Part shown: piece after piece, positions 1 through 12,607 of the stretch
Layout of the letters: each line of letters begins with the position of its first letter
Position numbering within the stretch: the stretch's first letter is position 1
Assembly (NCBI GenBank): GCA_025677815.1
Contig: JAIXMP010000064.1
Location: 1 to 64,000 of the forward strand
DNA: 64,000 nucleotides
DNA from: Phascolomyces articulosus
Taxonomy: Eukaryota; Mucoromycota; Mucoromycetes; Mucorales; Lichtheimiaceae
Direction of reading: 5' to 3'
The notes under the pieces: model-generated
Databases searched by the model: none
The model's input: only the letters and a program-made list of their open reading frames with translations
What the model was told of the DNA's origin: nothing
Program-made: the position numbers and the translations under genes

Positions 1-66
1 ATGAATGGCAAATGAGTTGATAAGTAGATAATTTTGATATGTATATATGTATAAGAAAAAAGGTAA

Positions 67-1259
67 TTAAATTGGAAGGAGTGATGCGGCTTGTCGACCT
101 ACATAAGCACTACCATATCTTAGAGTAGATACACCTCCAGGGATATATGATCCGAAGTACCTAATAGTATTAAAAAACATTGTTATTAAATAAATTATTA
201 TCTCTTTGTATCATATATTCCGTTTGCAAACCCGTCAAATAATGTCCATTGTCTTTTTTCTCCCAAGTCTTTATAAGCTTACCATACTAAGGCAATTAAT
301 TGCAAAATAGCAAATATAATGGTGAGGATATAACTTCGTGCCTAATTAATTTATAAATCGGTCCACATATCATCTTGTTAACAAATCAAACTGTTCCATT
401 GATTTTCCCATGTATCCCATTTTAGATTCCTTTTACACATCTCTTCCTCCTTATGATAACATACACCAAGTGAGAAATATAATGTCAACGCCATCGTTCC
501 ACAATATGAAAGGGTAAATGGTAATCGCTCCATCGAAATCATATGTTTCAAATGTGCCATAGGACCCCGAAGCATAGCGATACTAACAAGAATCAGAATG
601 CTAGCCACTATATAAATTGATCAAGGATAATAAAGAAATATATTGGTCAACTATCGAAACACTATCAACTGGTTGTTAAAAATTAAACACCTGAAATTAA
701 CTTACATGTGAACGTTGCAGCAAACTTTCCAGGACTTAGAGGAACAATTGGTAAAAACAGGAAAAAAGCCTAGACACAAACAAAGATTGTTTTAATATAG
801 CTCCCCTTACATATGTTTCATGTCACGGGACTCATTATTTCATTTTAACTCACTAGAAAGAAACAAGCTACACCAAGAGCAAGACAAAGTGCAAACGCCA
901 TCACTCTCTGTTATAAGAATAGAGTTAGAAAACAAAAGGAATGGACGGACCCCATGAATAAATGTATATATTGCTTGCTTTTTTTTTCTTACCTCAACAC
1001 GGGACATTTGATACCAAGGTTCTTCTTCTTCTTCGCCCGTTAGACCTACAGGGAGGTAGCCTTGAACACTGTTTGAAACATTAGAAAACATGTTGGAGGC
1101 TGAATCACGGATCGAAGCGAAAGGATTATTATTATTATTTGATGAAGTGTCTGTCGGTAATGATATACGTGGTGATGATGATCTTGCTAAATTAAACCCT
1201 CGAAGAGAGTTATGAAAATTATTTTGAGCTTGTTCACTCATTGTTATATTAAAGGACAA
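67..1259 (-). CDS. SFT2: SFT2-like vesicle transport protein
   Basis: SFT2 is a four-helix membrane protein that helps vesicles fuse with the late Golgi (known family role). I spliced six exons: 1259-993, 907-854, 769-706, 607-465, 341-283 and 160-67, giving 226 aa, close to the usual fungal length. The N-terminal third is Ser/Asn-rich and cytosolic. The family signature EEEEPWYQMSRVER spans the first junction. Hydrophobic segments follow (RVMAFALCLALGVACFF, then FLFLPIVPLSPGKFAATF), then the diagnostic LRGPMAHLKHMISMERLPFT block, a third and fourth helix, and the C-terminal YIPGGVSTLRYG. Every junction is GT-AG and in phase. Two of the last exons are too short to show as open frames, which is why only fragments stand out. 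Identity is secure; exact splice sites are hand-called. Confidence 0.93.
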
Positions 1260-1754
1260 TCAAACAAAAGGAGAGCAATGAGTTTATGTGTTCGAGTGAA
1301 CACGTTTCACTCGAAGAGAATCATGCTTAAATCTCAATCCTCGGCAGAATAATTCTCCGCCTATGTTTTTGATTCGCTTAGCTCAACCGGTAGTTGATAG
1401 TGATGCTGGTTTTGTCTCGAGGATGATGTTTCGTTTTTTTTTTTTTTTTTTTTTCAATTCAAAATTCGAATTTGCTATTCTTTATACGCAAGATAAAATT
1501 TTTATTATATATATATATTTTTTGGTAGAAACAGTGAGAGGCAAAGATGAAGGGAGGAAAAATGGCAATAATGATCGAAAATAGTATGTATTTCCAAGTT
1601 GTTTGTTATCATTACATCGTGTTACAGAAAAAAAAGACCAGTGTTGGATTGTGGCGGTCATTTAATCTGAAGAGAGAAAAAAAAAAGAGATAACAAGAAC
1701 TTTAAGTGCTCGTACCCAGGAACAACTTTCTTTTTTCTTTTTTTCTCTTTTCTC
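1260..1754. other. Intergenic, T-rich divergent promoter region
   Basis: This gap lies between the SFT2 start (-) and the start of the next gene (+), so it must hold both promoters. It contains a run of about 18 T at 1434-1454 and pyrimidine-rich sequence just before 1755. I see no conserved gene or RNA here. Confidence 0.6.
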
Positions 1755-3885
1755 ATGAATACTTTACAATCGGAAAGGCATGAGTCAAGGACGTCTACTG
1801 GTACATCCTTAGTAGATAACAATAATAGCAACAATACCACTTGTTTATCACAAGCTACTATTCTGGGTCAATTTTACCATGCTCAAGCAGAAGACATTTT
1901 AACAGACGACGACCTTTTAGATTTGTTTCGCATTGTCAAACAAATCTTGCGCAAGAAGCCAGACACAAACCGAGTTGCCAAACTCTTATTTTGTATATCT
2001 TATGCCCTTGGAGATAATGTCAAGTTTAGTAAAGCTATCCATGATGATCGAATTCTGTTCTGTGACGATAGCCATCAAATGGGTACAGTTGTATTACCGC
2101 AAGGTGCTTATTCTTGTTGTAGTGGAAATAGCAGTAATGGTACTGTTGCTACTACTTCAGCAGTTGCTCCCAATACAATTTCATCAACGCCAACAAATAG
2201 TAATAACAATAATAATACCGCGACATATCAACAACATGAAGATCAATGGTCTTCTTCCTCATCTTCTTTATCACGCCTTTTATCAAATAACGGTGTAGAT
2301 GCGCCTTCAACAGAGAATAACTCTACTACCGATTCATTCCGGCCTTATACCCAATTCCCAACTCCTCCATCACAATCTGCCTCTTCCTCAACATCTTCTC
2401 AGCAACACCATCAACAACAACATTCATCCTCATCAACACATTCTCACCCTCAACAACAACAGCAACAACAACAACATCCTCCACTTCAGCCACATCCGCT
2501 ACCACCGCCAGCACAAGATGATCCACTTCAAAAGTATCCTTATTTGCATACGCTACTAAGTAATGCATTAACAAGAAATCCAAGTGAAGTTTTGATGGAA
2601 CCAAAACAACGTGGATTTTATTATCAGGATGGACAAATTGCGCGTGAACCAGCATTACTACAGCGTTATGCTGAGCAAGGTGTATTAACGCAAGCATCTT
2701 TGATGCGAAAACGAAAACGACAATTACCTGATTATAATTTCCCCTATGAGTTGGCTACATTACCAGCACCCACAAAAAAACCAAAAATCCCACATAGACA
2801 TGGTGAATTTGAACAAAGACGTAAGTTTGGTTCAGTCCCTATGTAAATGAGGTTAGGAGGAGGGTAAGGGCGTATGTGTGTGTGTGTGTGTGGGAAAAAA
2901 ATACTACTCATAAAAGAGATGACATGTACGAAAATTCGCGTTAAAAATGCGGAGGATGAACGGAATAACTAATTGTGTATTACCCCCCAAAAAAGGCGAC
3001 GAAATTATCAGTAGAATGAGAAGTATTACTCTATCTGATTTGGAACAAAAGGCTCAACGACTCCCAGATGATTTTTGTTTGGCTATCGAACAGGCACCTG
3101 ATGTAACGAATGATCCAAACCGTACACCGGAAGAAGCCGCTGATTTATTGGAACCTGCACTTCGAATCTTGACGATCCATTCGAATATGAAGCCTCATTT
3201 GGACAATGGCATGAACCAAAATGGTATTTATTACAATGCTGATTATTTCCGTTTGTATCAAGCCTTTGAACAATTCCAGTCCCATTTTGCTATCTTGTAC
3301 CCCAATGAAGTGGTGAAAATCAATGAGGACCAGCAAGAAAATCAAGAACAACAACAGCAGCAGAACGATAATAATAATGTTAGTACACCATCCAGTACGA
3401 CAAGTAGTATTATGACAGCAAGTGAACGTGATAGAGAACGTAATGCGAATATGAAAGCCTATCGTGGATGGATCGAACCTTTATTAACAGAAACCAATTG
3501 GGCTGCATTCCGTCGAAATATCGTTGTGGGCGAACGTATGATGCAATTAACCAAAGTAGTGGGTCAAGGTGTACTTTTAATGACCAAGGAATTAAGTGGA
3601 TCCAAGTTACACTTGACATTTACAAACAACGAATGGGAAGATTTTATTAATGGTCTTGGAGAAGGCAAATGGGACGATACGATTAAATGGGATAGTGAAC
3701 CTTTGGCAATGCGTGGCAAAGAAGGAGAGTCCATGTTGGTGACGGAGTTACAACGCAAGTTTGGAACACAACATTGGTTTGATTCCAATGGCAAGGTGAC
3801 AAAGCAAGAAGAGCGTAGAATATCATTACGAAATAGTGCTCGTTCCAATATAGATGCTTCTTCTTCCAGCTCGCAGGCCGAGTAA
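1755..3885 (+). CDS. Unrecognised low-complexity, possibly nuclear protein
   Basis: I do not recognise this family. Two open frames (1755-2846 and 2947-3885) are best joined by one intron, about 2843-3011: GTAAAT donor, TAACTAAT branch-point-like motif near 2966-2973, TTATCAG acceptor. This keeps frame and gives about 653 aa. The N-terminal part has a helical segment (DDDLLDLFRIVKQILRKK), then long Ser/Asn/Gln/His/Pro tracts, then basic patches (RKRKRQ, PTKKPKIPHR) that could be nuclear localisation signals. The second part has a Gln/Asn tract and a folded-looking block (AYRGWIEPLLTETNWAAF, then TNNEWEDFINGLGEGKWDD). Low-complexity plus basic motifs suggests a regulatory nuclear protein, but that is inference. 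The alternative is two tandem genes 100 bp apart, the second starting at 2947. Confidence 0.5.
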
Positions 3886-4302
3886 AATAAAATAACCATT
3901 AAAAGTTATTATGATTTCTTTTTTTTTTCTCTTTAAAAAAACCATGCCTAACTGATAATTCAAGATAAGAAAGTTGTACAGATACTAGTAATAAAAGATA
4001 TACCAAAATTCCTTTTTTTAACTAAAAAAAACATATATTATTGAAGGAAAGGGAAGAAATAGGATTTTTAGATATGTATTTTTTAAAAAATGATAAGGAT
4101 TTGATTTTTAAGAGATAAGAAATTAAAGGAGAATGCTGGTTTTACAAAATGTTTTAAGGGTTAGCTTGGGAATTTGGATTCCAAATTGGTCAAATTGTAC
4201 ATTTGAACTAGGCTACCAAGCTAGCCCTAAGATAATTATGAAATGTAATATTTATACCGATTTTTAATAGTTTACGAATTATTATAATTATTGTGCTTAT
4301 TA
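3886..4302. other. Convergent intergenic gap with a structured element
   Basis: This gap separates the 3' ends of two convergent genes. It is AT-rich with T runs that may serve 3' end formation. The one notable item is the inverted-repeat element at 4158-4227, described separately. Confidence 0.6.
4158..4227. repeat. 70-bp three-stem inverted-repeat element
   Basis: The outer arms 4158-4169 and 4216-4227 pair over 12 bp with one G-T wobble (GGGTTAGCTTGG with CCAAGCTAGCCC). Inside are two further hairpins: 4171-4177 with 4181-4187 (AATTTGG/CCAAATT, 3-nt loop) and 4190-4195 with 4201-4206 (TCAAAT/ATTTGA, 5-nt loop). The size and first stem recall a tRNA, but there is no anticodon arm or T-loop consensus. 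It could be a folded RNA, a short palindromic mobile remnant or a 3' end signal of a flanking gene. Confidence 0.5.
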
Positions 4303-7300
4303 TTAGATTTTCTTTGCACCAATGCCACCTTTTTTCTTTTCTCGCAATTCTGCCATACGCTATTTTTATAAATATTACAAATGTTATCAATCAATTAGTG
4401 CTCTGTTCCTTATCTATAGAATTTTAGAAAACTGCTTAAAAAAAAGTTACCTGACGTCTTTCTTCTCTTCTTCGCTCCAATTCAGCTCGCTTTTCTTCTT
4501 TTGAAATGGTTGGTGTATTAGAAGATGTAGTAACTTCTTCTCCTAATAAAGATGATACGTCTTTGTATATTTTGAATTCATACCATCAGTATCAATTTTT
4601 ATAAAACCGTTTTTTTTGTATATTTTTCTCTCTCAATTCTATTTACCTAGTTGTTTGGGTTTAGAGGGTGCTAGTTTCATGCCCGTTTTAGATGGCGCCA
4701 CTACTGGTGATGATGATCCAAATGTTGATACAGCTGCACGTGTATTATTTGTTGAAGATGGTACAATTGCTGTAATCGGTTCTGGTTCGGATTGGACAGG
4801 TGTATCAAATGGTTCTATAGAAGACAGTTAAAAGTATATCTTATCAGTTAATAAAGGAAAGATAAAATCCAGAGAATTACAGGTATAATCATGTAATACA
4901 ATCATTCTATTCAACACAAAATCCTTCATACCCCATCCATCGTTTTCTTCAAATCCAATCAAATCATTGTTTCCATCACCATTATCCCAGCCATTCGTGT
5001 CATCCATATCTACTGGTGCAAGATTCAAACGACCTGACCCTTGTGTTTGTTGTTTTGAAGCGGCAGAAAATGTATCAGAAATAGGTGCTGATAAAGGTCT
5101 TTCTTGTTCTTGCATTTTCTCACTGGTGGCATCAGATTGATCATTACTATTGATTTCTCCGCTAGGTGTGGCAAGCTAAGTGGAAAAAGTCATTTCCCAT
5201 TTTTTTTAGTAAATGTATGAGCAATAAAAAAACAAAATATGATATATATCGAATCAAAGTACCACTTACTCGAGCATTAATAGATGACACGGCCCAGCCG
5301 GCCAATCCTTTCGTTGCTTCGCCAAATACACCAGCCATGGATACACCAGCTGCTTGTGTATTAGCTTCTGTATTGGACGTGGGCGAGGTTGCTGCAGATA
5401 CAGGTTCCAATGCGGTCTCAGGCTAAGAATAAAAGATGAATTAATATCTCATCACGCAACGATGCCAATATGTATCCTACTAATTTCTATTTTTTTTTTT
5501 TTGGAGTTTACCATTTTTTCTGCATGCTCTTGCAATCGATTAACAAATACATTAATTGCTTTAAATGCTTGTACTCTTACAGTCCTATTTCAATATATAT
5601 ATGAATATCTTATCTCGATATATGTATTCTTTTACCGCCGTAATTTTCCTAATCACTTACTTTTCTTTATCAATTAATACTTGAGAGATAGAAGGTACAA
5701 TTCTGTTTGAGATCTCAAATGCATCGTAATTTTCTGATGTAGCTATAGAGTTTTAAGTAAATATATAATCACTTCGGATAGAAATATTCCAATTTTTTTT
5801 AAAAAATAATCATACCTATCAAGGCCATAAGTGCTGCTATCCGAGCATGATGGAATCCGTCACGGAGACCTCTTGTAAATGCAGGTACAAGTACCTTTTT
5901 TCTAGTCTGTAGAAAGAAAATGAATATTCATTCATCATGAAAAACGTGACATTTATTTTAAATGTTTAATCTTACCGCATCATTCAAATGTTTGGCAATC
6001 TTTCCCAAACAAATGGTTGTGTTGGTTCTAATACCAGGTTCTTCATCCATTTGTAACTTAGCTAAATATTTCAACAGGTCATAATTGATGATACGATCGC
6101 TAAGCTATAAACTCAAAATCAATAAGAGGAACAACTCTCTCCCACCCTCACAATAATAAAAAAAAGGAACAATAAGATGAATTACCTTGGGGACAACAAC
6201 TAAAATAGATTTAATAGTTTGCTCTCGTATGATTGGAACGGTATCTGTGAAACCTGTGGCCTAAAATAGTAATAGAAACCGAAAACCAAAAACCAAAAAG
6301 AAAAGAATAAAGATATTCAGCGAAAAGAGGCGTGTTTTTTTTCGAAATAATGATGGTATATATACTACTTTACCACATGAGGGAATATTTGATTATTGAC
6401 AGCCTTGCTGGGTATATGTTCGATAAATTTTGGCATATTTTCGAGTAGCGTAACACGAATCGCTCGATCCGGAGATGCAAACATTCTTACAATAGGATCT
6501 ACAATAACTTTTTCATATTCTTCATTATCTAAATGTTCACCAATTTTCAAAATAGCACCCAAAGCCTTTGCTCCTCCGGATCCAAATTCAAATGCTTTCA
6601 CTAATTCAGGTAAAATCTTGTATTTAGAAAATTCGTTTGGAAATGTATTAATGACACTATCCAATTTTCTATAGTATGATATTACATCATATTCATATTA
6701 GTACATATACATACCACTTTTTCTTTCTTTAAAAAAGTTCATCTCCCTTTTTTTAATATTATTTCCCCCAACCGATCCTAGTTTTACCTAAAGAAGACTT
6801 CACGTTCATTTTGTTCCTTGATACTAATATTTTCCAAAAATAAGTTGACTTGAACAAAATCTTGGGCGAAAAAGCTATGTAATCCTTCATCAAGAAATGA
6901 ATCTGCATCTGCACGTCCACCAGGAGATGGACGAAGTAAAGCTCGATAAATATCCAACATGGAAGATGGAATACTGCCACGCTGTGTTAATAATCGATCC
7001 GTTGTATCAAATCTGTTATTATATGCTTCATAGATCAAACATCCTAAATGATATGAATCGGTCGCAGCTGTAGGTAAACTTTTTTTTTTTATCATTCATT
7101 AGATATATTATATAATATGTGCCTCAAATCATTTTGACCTTTCCCAATGGTCCCAATAATACCTACTCTTTGATAACAGTCCATCCAGATTTATTAATTT
7201 CAGGTGTTGCATAACGTTGTGCTTCCGGTGCCATCCCACCAAATGTCTATTCCATTATAATATATAAAAGAGCAGGTCAGATATATCCGTTTTATTTCCC

Positions 7301-8273
7301 TACTGATCTCTAATTATCCAAATTTGATCAAACCAATCACTTTTGTCTCTCCCTAGTATCCAGATCAAAGATAAAATCTAATTATCTTTTCTTACCAAAA
7401 TCATTGGGCTCTCCTCTTTCATAGAAGAAAGTAACTCAAATCCACCAAGTTTCCATTCACCCGCTTTATTGATAAATATCGAAGATACTCGTACATTACC
7501 ATGTACCATGCCACAGTCATTATTGATAAACTTTAATGCATTCTATATTTTTAAGCAGAAAAGTGAGCCCCGAAGCCTTCACTTTCAACATTTCAAATTG
7601 CCAAATCCCAATTTCCAGAAGATTGACAAGCTAAAAAAAAAACTAACTTACGGCTACTTTGTACAAACCCCATAGAGTTAAATTGGGATCAGGATCTTGA
7701 TTGAGTTGGTTCGATAAAGGCTCAATGGGATCCGTAACAAACATAATAGCCTGATCAGTCTATATGAAATAATGCCACGTGTGTTTGACCATCAGCTCTA
7801 GTTTCCATATCATGTGTCTCTGGTTACGTGTTTCCTCTGTATGGTATGTAGGTATATGCAGTAGTTTATAATGGAATGCGAGCTTTTTTTTTGAAGTTAT
7901 TGTTATTACCTCGGCACCATCGATATAGCGAAGTAGATCAGGATGACGCATAGTTCGTATACGTTTAAATGCATTGCGAGCTAATGACACTTTATCTCCA
8001 TTTTTCGAACAATCAAATGTAAATATAGATACAGGTGATCCATCATCCTGTTATAAGATGAAATAAACTTGTTAAAAACAATACATCGAGTTTAATCAGC
8101 TATGTATAAAAAAAAACTGAAGATAAATTTACTTTTCGTGTACCATGATGCAGGGACCAGATGGACTGGTCTTCATACCAATCAACTTTGTTACCAATAT
8201 GAAATGGAAACGATGCTGAATTATTACCGAGAAGTGATAATCCACTTTTCACAAAACCTGACAGAAATGCCAT
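4303..8273 (-). CDS. SCY1: SCY1-like (SCYL1/Cex1) pseudokinase
   Basis: SCY1-family proteins are catalytically weak kinase-like scaffolds with HEAT repeats that act in Golgi-ER COPI traffic and tRNA export (known family roles). I spliced about 17 exons from the ATG at 8273 to the stop at 4303-4305, giving about 810 aa, the length of human SCYL1. The kinase-like N-lobe shows LARNAFKRIRTMRHPDLLRY; the catalytic-loop region reads MVHGNVRVSSIFI, lacking the HRD motif, and the DFG position reads GGFELL, as in this family. HEAT-type segments follow (AINVFVNRLQEHAEKM). The tail is acidic/Trp (DTNGWDNGDGNNDL), then Lys/Arg/Glu-rich (KREELERRREERR-type) and ends GGIGAKKI. The start of exon 16 (near 4538 or 4550) is ambiguous but in frame either way. 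The gene diverges from ULA1 across 175 bp. Confidence 0.92.
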
Positions 8274-8448
8274 TGGTTCTATTGTTACAAAAAGAAATAA
8301 AAAGCAAGGAAAGGCAGATAAATGCTTCCCGAAAAGGAGAACGAGCGAAAAAAAGATACAATAGGTCAGACAAACTCAGCGCTTTTTTGAGTGTCGGTGT
8401 GCTGCGCGTGGTTACTTCCAAGTATCTTTTCTTCAACTAATCTAAAAA
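8274..8448. promoter_or_regulatory. Bidirectional promoter, SCY1 (-) and ULA1 (+)
   Basis: Only 175 bp separates the SCY1 ATG (8273, minus) from the ULA1 ATG (8449, plus), so both genes must be driven from this interval or from inside each other. No clear TATA box is placed symmetrically. The left half is purine-rich on the plus strand. Function is inferred from gene arrangement only. Confidence 0.6.
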
Positions 8449-11004
8449 ATGGCGACAGAACATGTACCTTCTCTAAAAACACAAAAATATGATAGACAAT
8501 TACGGTTAGTATCGATGAACATTTATTATATACATGAAACCAGCAAAGAGATTTTGTTGTTTCCCTTTTTTTTTGGTCGACTGCATCGAAGTGAAAGTGC
8601 ATTTCTAATTAAAAAAGCTGCTCGAAAATGAATTAACTATAGTTTATGGGCTGCAACAGGTCAAACAGCACTTGAGAATGCTAAAATCTGTCTACTCAAT
8701 GCCACGTCAACAGGTTGTGAAATTTTAAAGAATCTTGTATTGCCAGGTACAAAGAGCTTTTTTTTTTCTAATTCTGTTACAAGAACTTTTATATCATTAT
8801 TGTTCATTCTTTCTCTCTCTCACACACAACTCTGTATATAAAGGTATTGGTAGTGTTACTGTTGTCGATCATACCATTGTCAATGAAACCGACATTCGAA
8901 CCAACTTTTTTCTTGAACCTTCGAATATTGGCATGTCGAAAGCAAAAGCAACAGCTACTTTACTTAAAGAACTCAACGAAGACGCGTCTGTTTCTTTTGA
9001 GAATAAGGTAACAACAACTTAACTCTCTTATTTCCCTTCGCGATAATAAAATAAATATAAGCTATATAGCTGTTGATTTTATGCAAGATTAAAAGAACTG
9101 ACATCCAAAAAAAAAATTATACAAAATATAGTCTGCTTCTGATTTGATTCATACCCAACCCGAGTTCTTTGACGTATTCTCGATGGTGATTGCTACCAAC
9201 TTGATGGAGCAAGATATTTTAGCATTGGGTGACATTTGCCACCGAACAGAAAAGACTTTGATAACAGTACAATCTAAAGGTCTTGCTGGTCTATTCCGTA
9301 TTCAATCACCTGAACATACTATTGTTGAAACGCATCCTGAAAATATGTTAGATCTACGTCTTGGTTGTCCATTCCAAGAATTGGAAGATTATGTTGATAC
9401 CATCGAATTGGATGCGTTGGACCAAACGGATCATGGTCATATTCCTTTTATTGTTGTCCTGTTAAAGTATATCCATGCCTGGAAACAAGAACATGATGGT
9501 CAAATGCCTTCTACTTATAGTGAGCGAAATGAGTTCAAGAAATTGGTCAAAAGTGGTATGCGCACACCAGACGAAGAAAATTTCGAAGAAGCCGTAGCAA
9601 ACGTTTGGCGTCTTTCATCAACAACTACGGTAATAATAATAATAAAATGTTATTTATTTAACTTTATTATTTATATTATCGAATATACTTATATAAATAA
9701 ATGTTCTATATAGGTCGAACCAAGTGTTCGAAAAATATTAGATGATCCTGAAGCCCAGAAGCTCAATTCTAATGTAAGTAATAATACGACTTCCTATGAC
9801 GACCTTTGTATATACAGAAGCAACAAAGAACAGTCTACTAAATGATAGAATTATATAGTCGGATAGTTTTTGGATAATCACAAGAGCAGTAAAGGACTTT
9901 GTCGATAATGAAGGAGCAGGTCAATTACCCCTTGCAGGCAAACTCCCTGATATGAAATCAGATACAACAAATTATATTGATTTACAGAATGTGTAAGTGT
10001 TATAAGATGATTACTGTATTATTCTAAATTAATATATATTTATTTGAAATCATATATATATAGTTATCGTAAAAAAGCCTTGGCTGATTTAGATTCAGTA
10101 AAAGAGCGCGTCAAGAGTCTTTTGCAAGAATATAACATACCTTTGGATAATATACCTGAAAGTGTGATCGAAGTTTATTGTAAGAATGCTGCTACCATTA
10201 AAGTGATTCGATACCGCACCCTACGAGAAGAATATGTATCATCTCCATGTACCAACTCTATTGGTAAGAATATTGATAGAAAAAAAACGAGTAATTTGAA
10301 TCAATGAAAAGGGAAAATGTGTTATAATTAAAAATACAAACAAAAACAATTTTATACATTTTATTAGTGAATTGGCTTAAATCCGATGAAAATATTATAT
10401 TTTATATTCTATTTCGTGCAGCAGAAAAGTTTGCAAACAAACATAAACGATACCCAGGTAAAGAAAGTGTATAAACCTTATTTATCAAAAACTTCCTAAT
10501 TCGTTTGTTTTTATTGAATTTCAGGCGCAGCTGGCGGTAGCAATGAGGAAGAGGTTGGTCTATTGACGGAACAAGCAGTTGAATTATTAAAAGATTTAGG
10601 TGTTACCGATGCCCCATCGTCGTTGTTACAATCCGACTTTATCAAGAAATGCATTAAGAACTAGTAAGTTGCTATTATATAATTATAGATAATATATTTA
10701 TACGGAACCCTACCAACTTTCCCCTTCATCATATGATTGAAATTGCATCATTCTCTGCATATATTTTTACAGAAAACAAAAAAAAAAAAAAAAGAAAGGA
10801 AACTAACTATATAAATAATAATAATAAAAATAATGAAAATATAGTGTTCGATTCTCTGATCAAGAAATGGCAAATATGGCTGCCTTAATGGGTGGATTAG
10901 TTTCTCAAGAAGCCATCAAGTTAATTACACGTCAATATGTCCCTATCAACAATACTTGCGTTTTTAATGGCATTGCTTCTACTAGCAATGTTTATAACTT
11001 GTAA
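8449..11004 (+). CDS. ULA1: NEDD8-activating enzyme E1 regulatory subunit
   Basis: This is the APPBP1/NAE1/Ula1 half of the heterodimeric E1 that adenylates NEDD8 (Rub1) for cullin neddylation; the partner Uba3 carries the catalytic Cys. Ten exons splice in phase: 8449-8504, 8643-8746, 8844-9007, 9132-9629, 9714-9773, 9859-9992, 10064-10263, 10368-10457, 10525-10663 and 10845-11004. The product is 534 aa, the same as human NAE1. It opens with KYDRQLR followed by [20 protein letters not shown], the E1 pseudo-adenylation fold. [11 protein letters not shown] and [14 protein letters not shown] follow. The C-terminal block ends [20 protein letters not shown] and [15 protein letters not shown], typical of the subunit. 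No E1 active-site Cys domain is seen, as expected. Confidence 0.96.
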
Positions 11005-11111
11005 TAATATTAATAAAATTTCAAGAGGCAACGGTAAAACCCTAATGCCGTCGATCCGATTGTTTAAATTTTTGATATGCTTGTTTAATTAGCAGTTGAG
11101 CCTTTCTTTTA

Positions 11112-11131
11112 TCACTGAATCTTATCAGTGA
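11112..11131. promoter_or_regulatory. Hairpin in ULA1/bZIP intergenic region
   Basis: TCACTGA and TCAGTGA form a perfect 7-bp stem with a 6-nt loop. It sits 107 bp after the ULA1 stop and 141 bp before the bZIP ATG. Fungal genes lack bacterial-type terminators, so it may be a 3' UTR structure, a 5' leader structure or a dyad protein-binding site. Confidence 0.3.
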
Positions 11132-11272
11132 AGTCCGCAATTTTCTTTTAATCTTTGGGATTTTTTGCATTTCCTTTTTCTTCTTTTCCTTTCATTTTCT
11201 TTATATTCCTTTAGCCTTTATTCATTGTCTTAGGCTTATCTATCCGAAGGGTATTCCTCACTATTAACTATA

Positions 11273-12249
11273 ATGTCATACATTAACTCATTGAATCTAT
11301 TGGGATCAGACCCTCCGAATGATATTACGGAAGAAACTTTGACAGAGGAATTGTCATTGTGGGCCAATGCGCAATTTACTTTTGATACGGAACCTGGATC
11401 TGCACTTTTAGACGATTTGACCAAAGAAACGAAATCAACTACAACACACAAGTCTGACCATAATGATCTCTTTGCCACGTTGACAGGGTTTGGTAATACC
11501 ATATTTATTATCATTATTTAGTTTTGACTACGCCCTTTTTTTTCTAATATAATAATGTTATACAATTGTATACCTAAAACATTATTCAATCTATACCTTT
11601 TTCTTTTCTTTTTTTTTCATTATTTTTAGGACAACAGCAACAATCATATCTTCAATCAACCACGACAAGTGCAGCAACAGCAACACCATCAACAACAACA
11701 GCAGCAGTAACTACTACCAACAACAATTATCTATTGCCACATATTGCTCAACAACATCATCTTCCACGTATTGCACCGGCACCTGGTTTGCACATTACAA
11801 CAAACGATCATCATTGGCCAATGTCATCATCCCCTGTTACTACACCTGTGGTGACGCCAACTTCCTCCACAGCGATGACAACAGCATCAAATGCCTCCAC
11901 AACGAATACACGAAAGCGTAAACAGCCTTCTACAGCCACTACCCCAAATTCACCTATGGAAGCAAATGATACTTTGAACGATGATCCAGATAAAGTTCTT
12001 GCTGAAGAAGATAAGCGACGCAGAAACACAGCTGCTTCTGCAAGATTCCGTATGAAGAAGAAAATGAGAGAACAAGCATTGGAACAGACTGCCAAAGAAA
12101 TGTCATCTAAAGCTGAAGAACTCGAGAAAAGAGTCAAGGAATTAGAAATGGAAGCAAAATGGCTTCGTGCTCTTGTTGTAGAAAAGGATCCAAAACTTTT
12201 AGACCTTGTTAATGATCAACCTAGTGATGAATCCACTTCTTCCAAGTAG
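11273..12249 (+). CDS. bZIP transcription factor, CYS-3/MetR-like
   Basis: Two exons (11273-11492 and 11630-12249) encode 279 aa. An N-terminal acidic region (DITEETLTEELSLW) could be an activation domain; a Gln/Thr/Asn-rich linker follows. The C-terminal bZIP has the basic region KRRRNTAASARFRMKKKMRE, with the NxxAAxxxR core, and a leucine-zipper with heptads LEQTAKEMSSKAEELEKRV and LEMEAKWLRALVVE. The NTAASARFR core plus an ALEKTAKEMS-type zipper start is characteristic of the fungal CYS-3/MetR sulfur regulators and their ATF4/GCN4-like relatives. The DNA-binding role is secure; control of sulfur or amino-acid genes is inferred from the zipper type. The frame of the low-complexity exon start is confirmed by continuity through the junction. 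Confidence 0.9.
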
Positions 12250-12607
12250 TAAATTATATATATATATTTTTATCATTATTGTTATTATTCATTCTTTCTT
12301 CTTTGTCCCTTCTTGCCTTTTATTACCAGTTCATATATACATGATACATACATACACACGATTTCTATATGTAACACACTTTTTTTTTCTTTTGTCTATT
12401 ATATGTTTTTTCCATTGAAAAAAAAATGTTATGTTTTTTTTTACATTTAAAATTTTCCTTGTCTCTGTTTCTTTCTTTCTCTGCTCATCATTTGTGTCCC
12501 AGCCAAAAAAAAAAAAAAAAAAAAATTGCACATTTTTCTGTCGGATTTGCGTGATCATGCATTGTGCTGATTGGAGGAGCATTATTTCTTCCAAGGTTTT
12601 GCCTTTT
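12250..12607. other. Convergent gap, pyrimidine and homopolymer rich
   Basis: The 3' ends of the bZIP gene (+) and the small mitochondrial-type gene (-) face each other here. The gap holds T runs and a run of about 21 A at 12505-12525. No gene is visible. Confidence 0.6.

Noticed and set aside
1373..1450. tRNA-like start (TTAGCTCAACCGGTAG) near 1377
   Set aside because: It resembles a D-arm, but there is no anticodon stem, no GTTCRA T-loop and no closing acceptor stem.
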